A stretch of 64,000 bases of DNA from Acidobacteriaceae bacterium (GTDB lineage Bacteria > Acidobacteriota > Terriglobia > Terriglobales > Acidobacteriaceae): assembly GCA_027452245.1 (NCBI GenBank), contig DAIDGW010000080.1, positions 41,789 to 105,788 on the forward strand, in the 5' to 3' direction. Positions 1-9,241 of this stretch are shown in pieces (within the stretch, counting starts at the first letter, position 1; each line of letters starts with the position of its first letter). The position numbers were made by a program, and so were the translations under genes. The notes beneath the pieces were generated by a model that saw only the letters and a program-made list of their open reading frames with translations, was not told the DNA's origin and made no database searches.

Positions 1-3000
1 AACGGCAGCCGTGGTGCCAGCGCCGACATCCTGATGGACGGGGCCTCCATCACCAATTTCGAGCCGAACGGCGGCGTTACCCAGGCGGTTTACACTCCAT
101 CACCGGAAGCCGTCGAAGAGTTCAAAGTACAGCAGACCAACTTCAGCGCGGAGTATGGATTTTCGGGTGCATCCATTCTCAACATGGTCACGCGCTCGGG
201 CACCAATGACTTTCATGGTAGCGTCTACGACTTTATTCGCAATACGATCACGGATGCGAATAACTGGTACAACGATCACGCCACGCCAATTGTTCCGATT
301 CCTCCAGTTCACCGCCATGATTTCGGAGCCACGCTTGGCGGCCCGATCATCAAGAACAAGACGTTTTTTTTCTTCGACTATGAAGGCCTGCGCCAAAGCA
401 ATATGAATACCTATCAGGCCGGCGTCCCTAGTGCTGCCATGCGGACGGGAAATTTCGGCGAGGTCTGCACTACACAGGGCGGAACGTTCAACCCTTCCGG
501 ATTATGCGTCGACGGTTCCGGCAACGCGATGAACGCGGGCCAGCTTTGGGACCCTTATTCTGGCGTTTACAGCTCCATTGACGGCGGCCCTGTGCGCAGT
601 GCCTTTATTCCGTTTAACCGAATTGATCAGTACATCAGTCCAGGGAATCCCAAGCTTCCAGCAAATCTCCAACCTGCCCCGGGAGTTCATGGCAACCTGC
701 TTGACCCCGTCGCCATGAAGGTTATGAATTTGTTTCCGAGCCCAAACAACCCGAGTGGGGGCATCTACGACAATTGGATCGCATCCGGGGCGACTCCCAA
801 TTCAAACGATCAGTTTGATTTGAAAATCGATCATCGCTTCAACCAGAAGAATTTGTTGAGCGCCAGGTACTCTCAGGAATGGACTTCTACGAGTCCGTTT
901 GATTGCTTTAATGACGTAGTCGATCCCTGCGGGAGCGGTTCGAACAAGAGCACGGCTCATGTGTTCGCTATCGATGAAACCTACACAATCACGCCAACCA
1001 CGCTGTTGACCACGACCTTTGGCGTCACACGTGGAGCGATGCGGATTTCCGCCTACAATTCGAGCCACGGTAGCAACCCCCTCGGGAGCCTGGGATTTCC
1101 TTCGTACCTGCAATCAAATGGTTTCAACGGCGTCCCGGCAATGTTCATGAACGACTACTTGGCTGCAGGATTTCCGAATGCGGGGAATGATCCTTACGGG
1201 AATTACAAGCAGGGCCAGACGACGGGGCAGCTTTCGTTCGTGCTGAGCAAAATCCATGGTCAGCATGAGCTGAAGTTCGGCTTCGAAGGACGCCTGCACC
1301 AGCAGAACTACATCCAGACGAATGCTCCGCTGGGTTATTTCAACTTCGATAATCGAGGAAGCTCGATTTGTCCAGCGATTGAAGGCACCTCGCAATGTTC
1401 AGATGGCACAGTGGCTGGCGGAGATAGTATGGCAAGCTTCCTGATGGGACAGATGTCCAGTGGGTATTACGAAATTCAGTTCCAACCGGCCACAGAAAAC
1501 TATGAGTATGCATGGTTCGCGCAAGACAACTACAAAGTGACGCCCAAAGTGACGCTAAACATTGGTCTGCGCTATGACGTTTCCCTGCCCCGCACGGACC
1601 GGTACAATCGGCAGAACTGGTTCAATCCGAATGCCATCAGTCCTCTCAATGGGGGAAAGATCACCTACACTGATCCGCTAACTCTGCAGACGGTGACCCG
1701 GCCTCTCATGGGTGGCGAGGTATTTGCCAATTCGAATGTCCGCACGAACTATGTAACGGATTGGAGCGACATCCAGCCGCGTTTCGGGTTCGCGTATCAA
1801 TTCGCTCAGAATATGGTGGTACGCGGAGGATACGGAATCTATTACGGCCAGTCTCGTTCGGGCGCCAGCGGCGTAGTGCCGTATGGCGGCCAAGGGTTTG
1901 ACCAATACACCAACGCGATCACCACCTACAACAGTGACGGCGCCACTCCCTATCTGCACCTGAGCAACCCGTTTCCCAATGGATTGATTCAGCCGCCGGG
2001 AAGCTCACTTGGCCTGATGAACGATGTCGGTTTCGGTGCTAACGGACCGTTGCGTACACAGGCCGCAAACCTGACTCCCTACGAGCAGAGTTGGAGCCTC
2101 GGAGTCGAACGCCAATTGTCATGGAACGTTGTCGTGGATGCGGAATACCTTGGGAAGAAAGGGACGCACCTGCCATTCAGCGGGGCAAATCAACTCGATA
2201 TTCTCGGCCCATGGGTCGAGCAGTATCAGGGCAACACGCCCCAGATGAACGCTTTGAATGCGCTCTACACGAATCCACCCGGTTGCGCTCCTTACTGCAA
2301 TCCATTCAATGGAATCATTACGAATCCATTTAGCAGCATGTCGAGTTCGGTACCCGCCTATCAATTAAGGACCCCTTACCCACAATTCAACAACGTAACG
2401 ACCGACGTTCAAATGATCGCGAATTCCATTTATAACGGCCTGCAACTGGAGGCGCGAAAGGCCTTCAGTAGCGGTCTGGAGTTCCTGGTCAACTACACGT
2501 GGTCGAAGTCGATTGACGACTCTTCTGTTGGCGACGACAACGTGACCTGGCTTGGCAGTTTCACAAGCTTGCAGGATCCGAACAAGCCCTACCTCGAGCG
2601 CAGCCTTTCGACCTTCGACATACCCTCAGTGCTGAAGTTCAGCTATAGCTACGACCTGCCGATCGGTCGCGGCAAAGCGTTCTTCGGCAATATGCCGCGA
2701 GCTCTCGACCTGATTGTTGGCGGGTGGAAGACGAATGGCATCTGGGAGATCCGTGATGGCCGGCCACTTCCGGTCACTGTCTCAAACGGCGGAACACCCA
2801 TACCCACCTATGGGGCGCAGAGGCCCAATCTCACTGGAATACCACGCCGTAACTACGGAAAAGATTGGCAAGACAATTACTTTGCTAATCCTCAGGTCTT
2901 TCAGCAGCCGGCGCCCTTCACCCTCGGGACCATGAGGCGGACTATTTCGTATGTGCGATCGCCAATGATTTTCAGCAGCGATCTCTCCCTCGCCAAACAG

Positions 3001-3210
3001 TTCCTGCTGTCGAAAGCCCATGAAGGGGTAAACCTGGAATTGAGGCTCGAGGCCCAAAATGCCTTCAATCACCCGACATTCAGTATGGGCACTCCCGGGC
3101 CCTATGGTGACTCGACGTTGAACGTAGGTGATCCCAACTTCGGCAAATTGTTCTACATGTCGCCAATTGGGCCGCGGCAGGTACAATTGGCAGCGAAAAT
3201 CAATTTCTGA
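1..3210 (+). CDS. TonB-dependent receptor, Oar-like (5' end outside window)
   Basis: The reading frame is open from base 1, so the gene begins upstream; the ATG at 34 is internal. The visible 1069 residues start in the plug domain, with the segment SAEYGFSGASILNMVTRSG followed by GSVYDFIRN, typical of acidobacterial Oar-like receptors. A long TonB_dep_Rec beta-barrel follows and the protein ends in Phe (QVQLAAKINF), a usual outer-membrane assembly signal. Such receptors take up glycans or other large ligands through the outer membrane using TonB energy. The signal peptide, the carboxypeptidase-regulatory domain and any TonB box lie outside the window. The secreted glycoside hydrolase 120 bp downstream suggests a saccharide ligand; this is inference. 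Confidence 0.93.
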   Translation, partial: NGSRGASADILMDGASITNFEPNGGVTQAVYTPSPEAVEEFKVQQTNFSAEYGFSGASILNMVTRSGTNDFHGSVYDFIRNTITDANNWYNDHATPIVPIPPVHRHDFGATLGGPIIKNKTFFFFDYEGLRQSNMNTYQAGVPSAAMRTGNFGEVCTTQGGTFNPSGLCVDGSGNAMNAGQLWDPYSGVYSSIDGGPVRSAFIPFNRIDQYISPGNPKLPANLQPAPGVHGNLLDPVAMKVMNLFPSPNNPSGGIYDNWIASGATPNSNDQFDLKIDHRFNQKNLLSARYSQEWTSTSPFDCFNDVVDPCGSGSNKSTAHVFAIDETYTITPTTLLTTTFGVTRGAMRISAYNSSHGSNPLGSLGFPSYLQSNGFNGVPAMFMNDYLAAGFPNAGNDPYGNYKQGQTTGQLSFVLSKIHGQHELKFGFEGRLHQQNYIQTNAPLGYFNFDNRGSSICPAIEGTSQCSDGTVAGGDSMASFLMGQMSSGYYEIQFQPATENYEYAWFAQDNYKVTPKVTLNIGLRYDVSLPRTDRYNRQNWFNPNAISPLNGGKITYTDPLTLQTVTRPLMGGEVFANSNVRTNYVTDWSDIQPRFGFAYQFAQNMVVRGGYGIYYGQSRSGASGVVPYGGQGFDQYTNAITTYNSDGATPYLHLSNPFPNGLIQPPGSSLGLMNDVGFGANGPLRTQAANLTPYEQSWSLGVERQLSWNVVVDAEYLGKKGTHLPFSGANQLDILGPWVEQYQGNTPQMNALNALYTNPPGCAPYCNPFNGIITNPFSSMSSSVPAYQLRTPYPQFNNVTTDVQMIANSIYNGLQLEARKAFSSGLEFLVNYTWSKSIDDSSVGDDNVTWLGSFTSLQDPNKPYLERSLSTFDIPSVLKFSYSYDLPIGRGKAFFGNMPRALDLIVGGWKTNGIWEIRDGRPLPVTVSNGGTPIPTYGAQRPNLTGIPRRNYGKDWQDNYFANPQVFQQPAPFTLGTMRRTISYVRSPMIFSSDLSLAKQFLLSKAHEGVNLELRLEAQNAFNHPTFSMGTPGPYGDSTLNVGDPNFGKLFYMSPIGPRQVQLAAKINF

Positions 3211-3333
3211 TCAGAATTCCATTGGCGGTGAGCAGCGACTCGCTCACCGCGTTTTCTTCTTCGTGTTTGGTTCTTAATCGCAATGCGGCCCATCCCAGCG
3301 GCTGCATCGCCGTGGTACGAACAAGGAGACACC

Positions 3334-5472
3334 GTGGTCCAAGCAACCCGCGTTGGGGTACGCCTTGCGCAATTCATTTCCCTGGTATTCGTCCTCCTGG
3401 TATCAATGGCTTCCGCCCAGACAGTTATCGTCGATGCCACTCCGTCCCACGTCGTAAATACTTTCAGTCCACCCCATGCTCTGGGAGCTGCGATTGATCG
3501 GCTCAGAACCGGCACTCCCGAACATTTACTGACACAGCCGCTATTGAAAGAAATCCTCGGAGCGGGCTGGCAGACCGTAACCTACCGTCAAAACACAGAA
3601 TTGATGGTCGAAGCGTGGCACTGGAATCCGCAAGGCACGTGGAGCAATGCCGAGAAGCAGGAAGGTTATTTCGTCGGCAGCGCAACACCTACCGATGAAA
3701 TGATTCAGCATTCCTGGGCCTACCCCCTGCCGCATCGTGGCTTCAGTCGGGGCGATGGCAACGGATGGTCGCGCCTTACCGACGGCGATTTGAACTCATA
3801 CTGGAAAAGCAATCCATATCTCACTAAGGCTTTCACTGGCGAGGACGATGCGCTCCATCCGCAGTGGGTCATCCTCGATCTGGGAAGCAAAATTAATCTG
3901 AACGCTATCCAGATTGCATGGGCGAGTCCTTATGCGCGGAAATACCTGGTTCAATTTTGGACCGGCGAGCTAGAGCCTTTCTACGACGGAACGACCAAAG
4001 GCACGTGGCAGACGTTTCCCCTGGGAGCAGTGGCTGAAGGTAAGGGCGGCACGATCACGCTGAAACTGGCGGATTGGATGATTCCTGTCCGGTATTTGCG
4101 CATTTGGATGACCGAATCCTCGAACACTTGCGATACCCATGGCTCATCTGACCTGCGCAACTGCGTAGGATATGCAATCAACGAACTTTACGCCGGAGCC
4201 CTTGGGCGCGATGGAGAGTTTAACGACTATGTCACACATTTCCCGAGCCGCCAGCAAACTGTAACGTGGCCTTCGTCTGTCGATCCCTGGCACGCGGCTA
4301 CTGATTTGAACCAATCTCGGGGTGACCAAGTAGGGTTCGATTTCTTTTTCAATTGCGGCGTGACTCGCGGACTGCCCACCATGGTCCCGATTGCCATGCT
4401 TTATTCCACGCCCGAAGATGCGGCTAACGAAATTGCTTACCTCTACAAGCGGCAATATCCCATCTCATGGATTGAAATGGGTGAAGAGGCGGACGGCCAG
4501 CACATGTTGCCGGAAGATTACGCCGCGCTCTACCTGCAATTCGCCACTGCCATTCATAAACTTGTTCCCGAAGCCAAGTTGGGTGGTCCACCCTTCGAGG
4601 GAACGTTCGAGGACGTCGAAGTTTGGCCGGACGCTAAAGGAAAAGTCTCATGGCTCGGCCGCTTTCTCGATTACCTCAAAGCGCATGGACGTTTGAACGA
4701 TTTTACATTCTTCTCTTTCGAACATTATCCGTATCAGGATCGCCCGACTTATTCGTGGGCGGACCTCTATCCCGAACCGGAATACGTGCACCATATCGTC
4801 CAAGTCTGGAAGGATGATGGATTGCCCGCGAATATTCCGTTCTTCATGACCGAGGGTAATATCGGCGGCGGGGCCGGACCGGAAACGGTGAAGAGTGGTT
4901 TGTGGCTGGCTGACTATGTCGGATCGATGATGGCCGAGGGTGCCGGAGCAACCTACTACTTCCACTACATGCCTTATCCGGGAAACATCAGTGGTTTCGG
5001 AAATTTCTTATGGATCGATAAGGATTACAAACTCGTAGGCTATCCGCCACAATATCTCGCAGCGCAACTCATCACTAAAGAATGGGTGCAGCCTGTCGAC
5101 GCTCCACATCGGCAGTTCAAAGCCAGCAGCGACATAGTCGATGCTGCAGGCAACGTCCTTGTGACTGCCTACGCTGTCGAACGTCCCGATAAACAATGGT
5201 CAGTAATGCTGGTCAATCGCGATCAACACAACGATCACACAGTCGAAGTGGTCTTCAAGGGGATGCAAGCGAAGGAAGATTCTTACTTCTCGGGCGAGGT
5301 GGCCCGCATTACCTTCGGTGCGAATGAGTATCAGTGGCACCCGGAAGGTGTATTCGGACATGCGGATCCTGACGGACCGCCATCCAGATCTACCGTCGTT
5401 GGCAGCGCCAAGAGTTCGTACTTGCTTCCGAAGGCGTCCATCACGGTACTGCGCGGCCAAATCGCGCACTAA
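3334..5472 (+). CDS. secreted glycoside hydrolase-like protein, discoidin domain plus TIM barrel
   Basis: The GTG at 3334 is preferred over an upstream in-frame ATG at 3283. AAGGAG lies 5 bases before it, and the product then opens with a clean signal peptide (hydrophobic stretch LAQFISLVFVLLVSM, cleavage near ASAQ). The protein has 712 residues. Residues about 150-290 resemble an F5/8 type C (discoidin) carbohydrate-binding domain (LTDGDLNSYWKS, WVILDLGS). The C-terminal half resembles a clan GH-A barrel of the GH39/GH30 kind. Glu384/385 in MGEEADG is the likely acid/base and Glu507 in FFMTEGN the likely nucleophile. The usual NEP triad is replaced by GEE, so the exact GH family is uncertain. 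It probably acts in the periplasm or outside the cell with the receptor upstream. Confidence 0.8.
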   Translation: MVQATRVGVRLAQFISLVFVLLVSMASAQTVIVDATPSHVVNTFSPPHALGAAIDRLRTGTPEHLLTQPLLKEILGAGWQTVTYRQNTELMVEAWHWNPQGTWSNAEKQEGYFVGSATPTDEMIQHSWAYPLPHRGFSRGDGNGWSRLTDGDLNSYWKSNPYLTKAFTGEDDALHPQWVILDLGSKINLNAIQIAWASPYARKYLVQFWTGELEPFYDGTTKGTWQTFPLGAVAEGKGGTITLKLADWMIPVRYLRIWMTESSNTCDTHGSSDLRNCVGYAINELYAGALGRDGEFNDYVTHFPSRQQTVTWPSSVDPWHAATDLNQSRGDQVGFDFFFNCGVTRGLPTMVPIAMLYSTPEDAANEIAYLYKRQYPISWIEMGEEADGQHMLPEDYAALYLQFATAIHKLVPEAKLGGPPFEGTFEDVEVWPDAKGKVSWLGRFLDYLKAHGRLNDFTFFSFEHYPYQDRPTYSWADLYPEPEYVHHIVQVWKDDGLPANIPFFMTEGNIGGGAGPETVKSGLWLADYVGSMMAEGAGATYYFHYMPYPGNISGFGNFLWIDKDYKLVGYPPQYLAAQLITKEWVQPVDAPHRQFKASSDIVDAAGNVLVTAYAVERPDKQWSVMLVNRDQHNDHTVEVVFKGMQAKEDSYFSGEVARITFGANEYQWHPEGVFGHADPDGPPSRSTVVGSAKSSYLLPKASITVLRGQIAH

Positions 5473-5655
5473 TGCTCCCATTCAATTCATAAGTGGTTGA
5501 AAATAGAGCCCGGGCGGAGTCTAACCGCCGACCAACGGTTTAGGGAACACCACGTCATATTTTATATCGCTGGTATTTATGCGGTTATTTCTATCTTGTG
5601 CACAACGTCTGTGCATGATGTTCTTTCTGTTGTGGTGGGGTTCGGAAAGGGCGTC

Positions 5656-5826
5656 ATGCAGAACGGCCAAATCAAGCAAGTCGGCAACTGCTGGTTGTTG
5701 AGGTACTACGAGCCAATCGTTGAGAACGGTCTGGTAGTCAAGAGACAGAAAACCAGAAAACTTGATCTTTCACCGGAGCTAGTTGCGAAGAAGGGCTCAA
5801 CAGAGGCGGCGCGTGTGAGGCAATGA
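5656..5826 (+). pseudogene. N-terminal remnant of a phage-type integrase
   Basis: A 56-codon frame starts at ATG 5656, five bases after GGAAAGG. Its product (MQNGQIKQVGNCWLLRYYEP then VVKRQKTRKL) resembles the first arm-binding residues of tyrosine integrases common in acidobacterial genomes. Full-length proteins are about 400 residues; here the frame stops after KGSTEAARVRQ and no core-binding or catalytic domain follows in any frame. The frame stays open upstream to 5497, but that stretch has no start signal. It sits next to a toxin-antitoxin-like pair and tRNA-Arg sequences, as expected for the scar of an integrated element. Recognition rests on a short stretch, so confidence is moderate. 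Confidence 0.5.
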
Positions 5827-6150
5827 GGCAGGCCCAGTCATCTCTCGAAATCTCAGGCCAAGAGGACGCCGCTATCAACGCACTTCATCAGGTAAAGATG
5901 GGCAACGCCTGTGATGGGTACTGAATGTCGCGAATGGTCAGCGCCTGTCTCGATGGAACCCTTCAAAAACCTTTCCAAAATGCCACAGAACGCATGCAAA
6001 TTCGACTGAGCCGACTGAGAAACAACTAACTTGGGTTCACGTCGGACCTTGCGGGCCGGTCGCTTGTAAAATAGCGACATTCGTTAACTGTTCGCCCCTG
6101 TGTAATGCTGGCGAAGTGAGGGAAGTCTGCATTCCTGACTTTGGCAAATA
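5827..6150. other. intergenic stretch after the integrase remnant
   Basis: No convincing gene is seen on either strand. The only frames are short and lack ribosome binding sites. The region may hold decayed mobile-element sequence between the integrase remnant and the promoter of the XRE regulator. Confidence 0.4.
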
Positions 6151-6179
6151 TTGACGTGCGAATTCAATAGGTTTAGAAT
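6151..6179 (+). promoter_or_regulatory. candidate sigma-70 promoter of the XRE/nucleotidyltransferase pair
   Basis: TTGACG (6151-6156), a 17-base spacer and TAGAAT (6174-6179) match the -35/-10 consensus well. Transcription would start near 6186. This rules out upstream in-frame starts at 6151 and 6178 for the XRE gene and supports ATG 6274. Confidence 0.5.
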
Positions 6180-6273
6180 GAAGGAGATAGATTGCATTAA
6201 ATATAACCTGACTTGTAATAAAAAATCGACATCCTATCACTTGCACTCGTCTAAAGATTTGAGATCCCCAAAT

Positions 6274-6963
6274 ATGACGGCACACGAATTCAAACAGGCA
6301 AGGAAGAAGCAGCGTCGGACGCAGGAAGCCGTTGCACGTCTATTAGGCGTATCGCAAGCATATGTTGCCCTTTTGGAGAACGGGAAAAGACCGTTTCCTG
6401 ATGCTCTGGCCAGAAAGGCTGTAGTTCGGCTCAAAATGAATCCTCTCGCTTTGCCAGTCAAAGAGCAAAAAGCAAAGATGGATGGACAGTATTTTGCGCA
6501 GCAACTCTCAGCCCTTGGATATCCAGGTTTCGCCTCCATGCGTGCAGCGTGGAAGAGAAATCCTGTTCAAGTTTTGTTAAACGCGTTATCACAAAACAAT
6601 TTAGAAGCACGAGTGGCCGAAGCTCTGCCTTGGTTACTCACAAACTATGCAAACATGAGCGATGCTAACCGAGGTTGGCTGCTTGAGCAGTCGAGGCTTC
6701 GAAATTTGACGAATCGTCTGGGCTTCGTGGTGACTCTCGCCAAGCAGGTTCTTGCCCGAAAGGGGGAGACGGCGTCAGAGCGCTACACTTGTCTGTGTTT
6801 ATTGGAGTCAAAGCTCATGGAAAGTCGTCTTGACAAGGAAGATACGCTTTGTCAGTTACTCTCGAAAACCGAGGAAGAATGGCTAAAGCAGACGCGTCCT
6901 CCGGAAGCAAAGTCGTGGCATTTGCTGACTGATTGGCGACCGGAACATCTTCAGTATGCTTAA
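6274..6963 (+). CDS. XRE-family HTH regulator, putative antitoxin
   Basis: The 229-residue protein starts with a Cro/C1-type helix-turn-helix (about residues 1-55; TQEAVARLLGVSQAYVALLE carries the recognition helix). An alpha-helical C-terminal region (ALPWLLTNYA, LRNLTNRLGFVVTLAKQVL) follows and has no known catalytic motif. ATG 6274 was chosen because it directly precedes the HTH and lies downstream of the promoter at 6151-6179; its ribosome binding site is weak. It overlaps the nucleotidyltransferase gene by 8 bases, so the two are co-translated. In this arrangement the HTH protein is likely the antitoxin and autorepressor. That role is inferred from gene order and the partner, not shown. 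Confidence 0.7.
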   Translation: MTAHEFKQARKKQRRTQEAVARLLGVSQAYVALLENGKRPFPDALARKAVVRLKMNPLALPVKEQKAKMDGQYFAQQLSALGYPGFASMRAAWKRNPVQVLLNALSQNNLEARVAEALPWLLTNYANMSDANRGWLLEQSRLRNLTNRLGFVVTLAKQVLARKGETASERYTCLCLLESKLMESRLDKEDTLCQLLSKTEEEWLKQTRPPEAKSWHLLTDWRPEHLQYA

Positions 6964-7501
6964 CAAGCTTGAGGATGTTCCATCGCATTGGCCATCGTTT
7001 CTGAAAGAAATTGATCAGGCTTTCACAGCCCCCGTGGAACTTCACTGCCTCGGGGGTTTTGTCTTAGACGTGTTGTGCGGACTGCCAAGACCTACCGACG
7101 ATCTGGACTACATCGCTGTGATTCCCAACTACTCCGCGAACGAACTTGAGGACGTGGCTGGGCGCGGGTCCAAACTCAGCCGCAAATACCGGCTGTTTAT
7201 TCAGTATACTGGCGGCTTTTCAGACTATCCGGATAGCTATGAAGACCGACTCACTCCGCTCGATTTTGACCTAGATAAGCTTTCTCTAAAAGTTCTGGAG
7301 CCTTATGATTTGGCGCTGTCCAAACTGACAAGAAATAACCCCAAGGATCGTGAGGATGTAAAGCTCCTCGCCGCCAAATTAAAGCTCAGCTTCAAAACTC
7401 TGATGGAAAGATTCGAAGCAGAGATGAGGCCATATTTAGCAAACTCTGGATGGCATCTCAATACCCTCAACCTACTGTGGAGGGAATATTTCTTGGAATA
7501 A
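6956..7501 (+). CDS. AbiEii-like (DUF6036-type) nucleotidyltransferase, putative toxin
   Basis: The 181-residue protein carries the nucleotidyltransferase signature: Gly33-Gly34, then Arg45 and DDLD at 48-51 (GLPRPTDDLDYIAV). A later conserved segment, LALSKLTRNNPKDREDVKLL (about residues 121-140), is characteristic of AbiEii/DUF6036 proteins. Members of this superfamily act as toxins by transferring nucleotides to RNA or protein targets, often in abortive phage infection modules. It overlaps the upstream XRE gene by 8 bases, giving a classic bicistronic toxin-antitoxin layout. The cognate AbiEi winged-helix antitoxin is absent and the XRE protein takes its position. Target and toxicity are unknown. 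Confidence 0.72.
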   Translation: MLNKLEDVPSHWPSFLKEIDQAFTAPVELHCLGGFVLDVLCGLPRPTDDLDYIAVIPNYSANELEDVAGRGSKLSRKYRLFIQYTGGFSDYPDSYEDRLTPLDFDLDKLSLKVLEPYDLALSKLTRNNPKDREDVKLLAAKLKLSFKTLMERFEAEMRPYLANSGWHLNTLNLLWREYFLE

Positions 7502-7852
7502 TCAATCAGCGCTGAGCACTCGCAAGCAGATCAACTAATCGCGATCACCGCTAAGTCTGTGCCTGATGCGCTGTTAACTGTTGTTCTATCAACGGCCCCT
7601 CGCCTGCCCCCCCGCCTCGACCCGGATAGCCCATCATAAAACGTTTGTTCAAGTCGCCGCCCGAGCGCACGCGAGCTACGAGATTTCTTGGTTTGCATGA
7701 TGATTTCTGCGTGAATTTTCTTACCACTTGATGTCCTGATACGGACCAATTCGGCCCTATTCGATACTGGTCACCCTCAGTACAACATCGGGATTTGTCT
7801 TACTAAACGCGCGAATATGTGAAAACTGTACCCGGTGTAAAATCAGTGCACG
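7502..7852. other. non-coding stretch before tRNA-Arg
   Basis: No credible gene is seen. The only frame (minus strand, about 72 codons) is rich in Arg and Ser and looks like chance coding. It includes a C-rich run near 7606-7616. The sequence probably belongs to the boundary of a mobile segment. Confidence 0.4.
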
Positions 7853-7928
7853 GGCCCCGTTGCTTAACGGGATAAAGCACAGGTTTCCTAAACCTGCAAT
7901 TCCGGTTCGAGTCCGGACGGGGCCTCCA
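7853..7928 (+). tRNA. tRNA-Arg (anticodon CCT)
   Basis: A complete cloverleaf can be folded by eye. The acceptor stem GGCCCCG/CGGGGCC is perfect. The D-arm is GCTT/AAGC. The anticodon stem CAGGT/ACCTG holds the loop TTCCTAA, giving anticodon CCT. The T-arm is CCGG/CCGG around TTCGAGT, with discriminator T and an encoded CCA (7926-7928). It reads the rare arginine codon AGG. The D-arm lacks the usual AGCTCAG form and differs from the partial tRNA-Arg at 8038-8082, so the two are not recent duplicates. Confidence 0.93.
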
Positions 7929-8037
7929 GTCTGTTGTGCATATTCTTTGTGCACGAGAACAAGCGAAAAAGCCCACAATTAGACACAACCATGCACAAAT
8001 GTAAGCTATTGAAAACAAAGCAAGATGGCACATAGGC

Positions 8038-8082
8038 AGCGAATTAGGAAACCGCTACTCTATCCATCTGAGCTACGGGGCC
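8038..8082 (-). pseudogene. 5' half of a second tRNA-Arg(CCT), truncated
   Basis: On the minus strand the sequence from 8082 reads GGCCCCGTAGCTCAGATGG and then GAGTAGCGG before TTCCTAA. These are the acceptor 5' strand, a canonical D-arm and an anticodon loop with CCT. The 3' side of the anticodon stem is already imperfect (TTCGCT). Beyond it no T-arm, acceptor 3' strand or CCA is present down to 7929. The break falls at the anticodon stem, a frequent integrase crossover point, so this may be the leftover of an integration or deletion event. Confidence 0.6.
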
Positions 8083-8341
8083 ATGCACCCTGCTTGTCCT
8101 GCTGCCAAACAGCAGATTCTGGAGAATGCAGGATTAGAATTAAACATCTCTCAAGACTATTTTTAGCAATCTGGCCGACTGCATCTCCGTTTGCCACCGT
8201 CGGTTCGTTCGAGCGGCCCGAATGTGCCCAAAATCGCCGACCGATCCAGTTACTTTCGTGACCTAACGAGAGCCTCTGAATTGCCAAAAAGCCCGACCTA
8301 ACGTGCGATCATTGTCCAGTCCGTTCATATTCATATTGTCC

Positions 8342-9148
8342 ATGCAACGCAACTCTGAAAGCCTGCTTTCGAGACTTGCTCCTCAACTGTCACGCCTGGA
8401 GAAGCGCGACTGGGAACTGTGGGCGATCGTGTCCGTCACAGGAGTCCTGGTCAGCTTGGGGTTGGTTGCAGTTACCCTGCCATCAATGTTCTTGCAGCGG
8501 GATAACATCCATATCGAGTTTGATGTGCCCCGCCCGCTGGTCCTGGGACTGATTGTCCTGATGGTTCTTATGAACACCTATCTTGTGAGCCGGCGACTTG
8601 AACTTCGGCGCGTTCGGGAAGAACTCATATCCACCACTCTTCAAGCGCAATTGATCGAGCAGCAGTCATTTATCGATCCTTTGACCGACGTCTACAATCG
8701 GAAATCGCTCGGCGACATTACACAAAGATTCATGAAACATGCTCGACGGCTGGGAAACCCACTCACATTCCTGATGATTGACGTCGACAACTTCAAGCAG
8801 GTAAACACGAAGTTTGGCCACTTGACGGGCGATACTGTCCTTGCCGAACTTGGGGCAATCCTGAAGAAAGCAATTCGTGGATCGGATGCAGTAATACGCT
8901 ACGGAGGAGATGAATTCCTTATCTGTCTGGCCGATACCGACTCCGATGGCTCAGAAACCGTGGTTCAGCGCATCGATAAGCACATTAAGGACTGGAACTC
9001 AGCGTCGAACCTGGATAGTTTTAACTTAGCCGTAAGCATCGGAATCGCAGAGTGGCATGAGGGCGAAAGTCTGGACCAGGTGCTCGATGCCGCTGATCGC
9101 AAGATGTACCAGTGCAAAAACGCGGAAGCGCACGCTCCCTCCATTTGA
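8342..9148 (+). CDS. membrane-anchored diguanylate cyclase (GGDEF)
   Basis: The 268-residue protein has two N-terminal membrane segments (roughly residues 27-50 and 60-80) and a short linker. A complete GGDEF domain follows from the DPLTDVYNR motif to the C-terminus. The active-site loop GGDEF is at 188-192. RGSD at 179-182 matches the RxxD inhibitory I-site with its five-residue spacing. It should make c-di-GMP from two GTP and be feedback inhibited. c-di-GMP usually promotes biofilm and EPS production, a plausible link to the EPS locus downstream. ATG 8342 is preferred; an in-frame GTG at 8303 is possible, and neither has a strong ribosome binding site. It is monocistronic. Confidence 0.9.
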   Translation: MQRNSESLLSRLAPQLSRLEKRDWELWAIVSVTGVLVSLGLVAVTLPSMFLQRDNIHIEFDVPRPLVLGLIVLMVLMNTYLVSRRLELRRVREELISTTLQAQLIEQQSFIDPLTDVYNRKSLGDITQRFMKHARRLGNPLTFLMIDVDNFKQVNTKFGHLTGDTVLAELGAILKKAIRGSDAVIRYGGDEFLICLADTDSDGSETVVQRIDKHIKDWNSASNLDSFNLAVSIGIAEWHEGESLDQVLDAADRKMYQCKNAEAHAPSI

Positions 9149-9241
9149 CCTTCCCGAAGAATTCCCAATCGCAACATCTGAATAGCAACCCACGACCGGT
9201 CCGCAACCCGTTTTCTGAATTATGCCCTGTTTTTGCCGCAC

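Noticed and set aside
7803..8033. Minus-strand frame over tRNA-Arg giving RPRPDSNRNCRF-type peptide
   Set aside because: It is the well-known false ORF that runs across a tRNA gene; no start signal is present.
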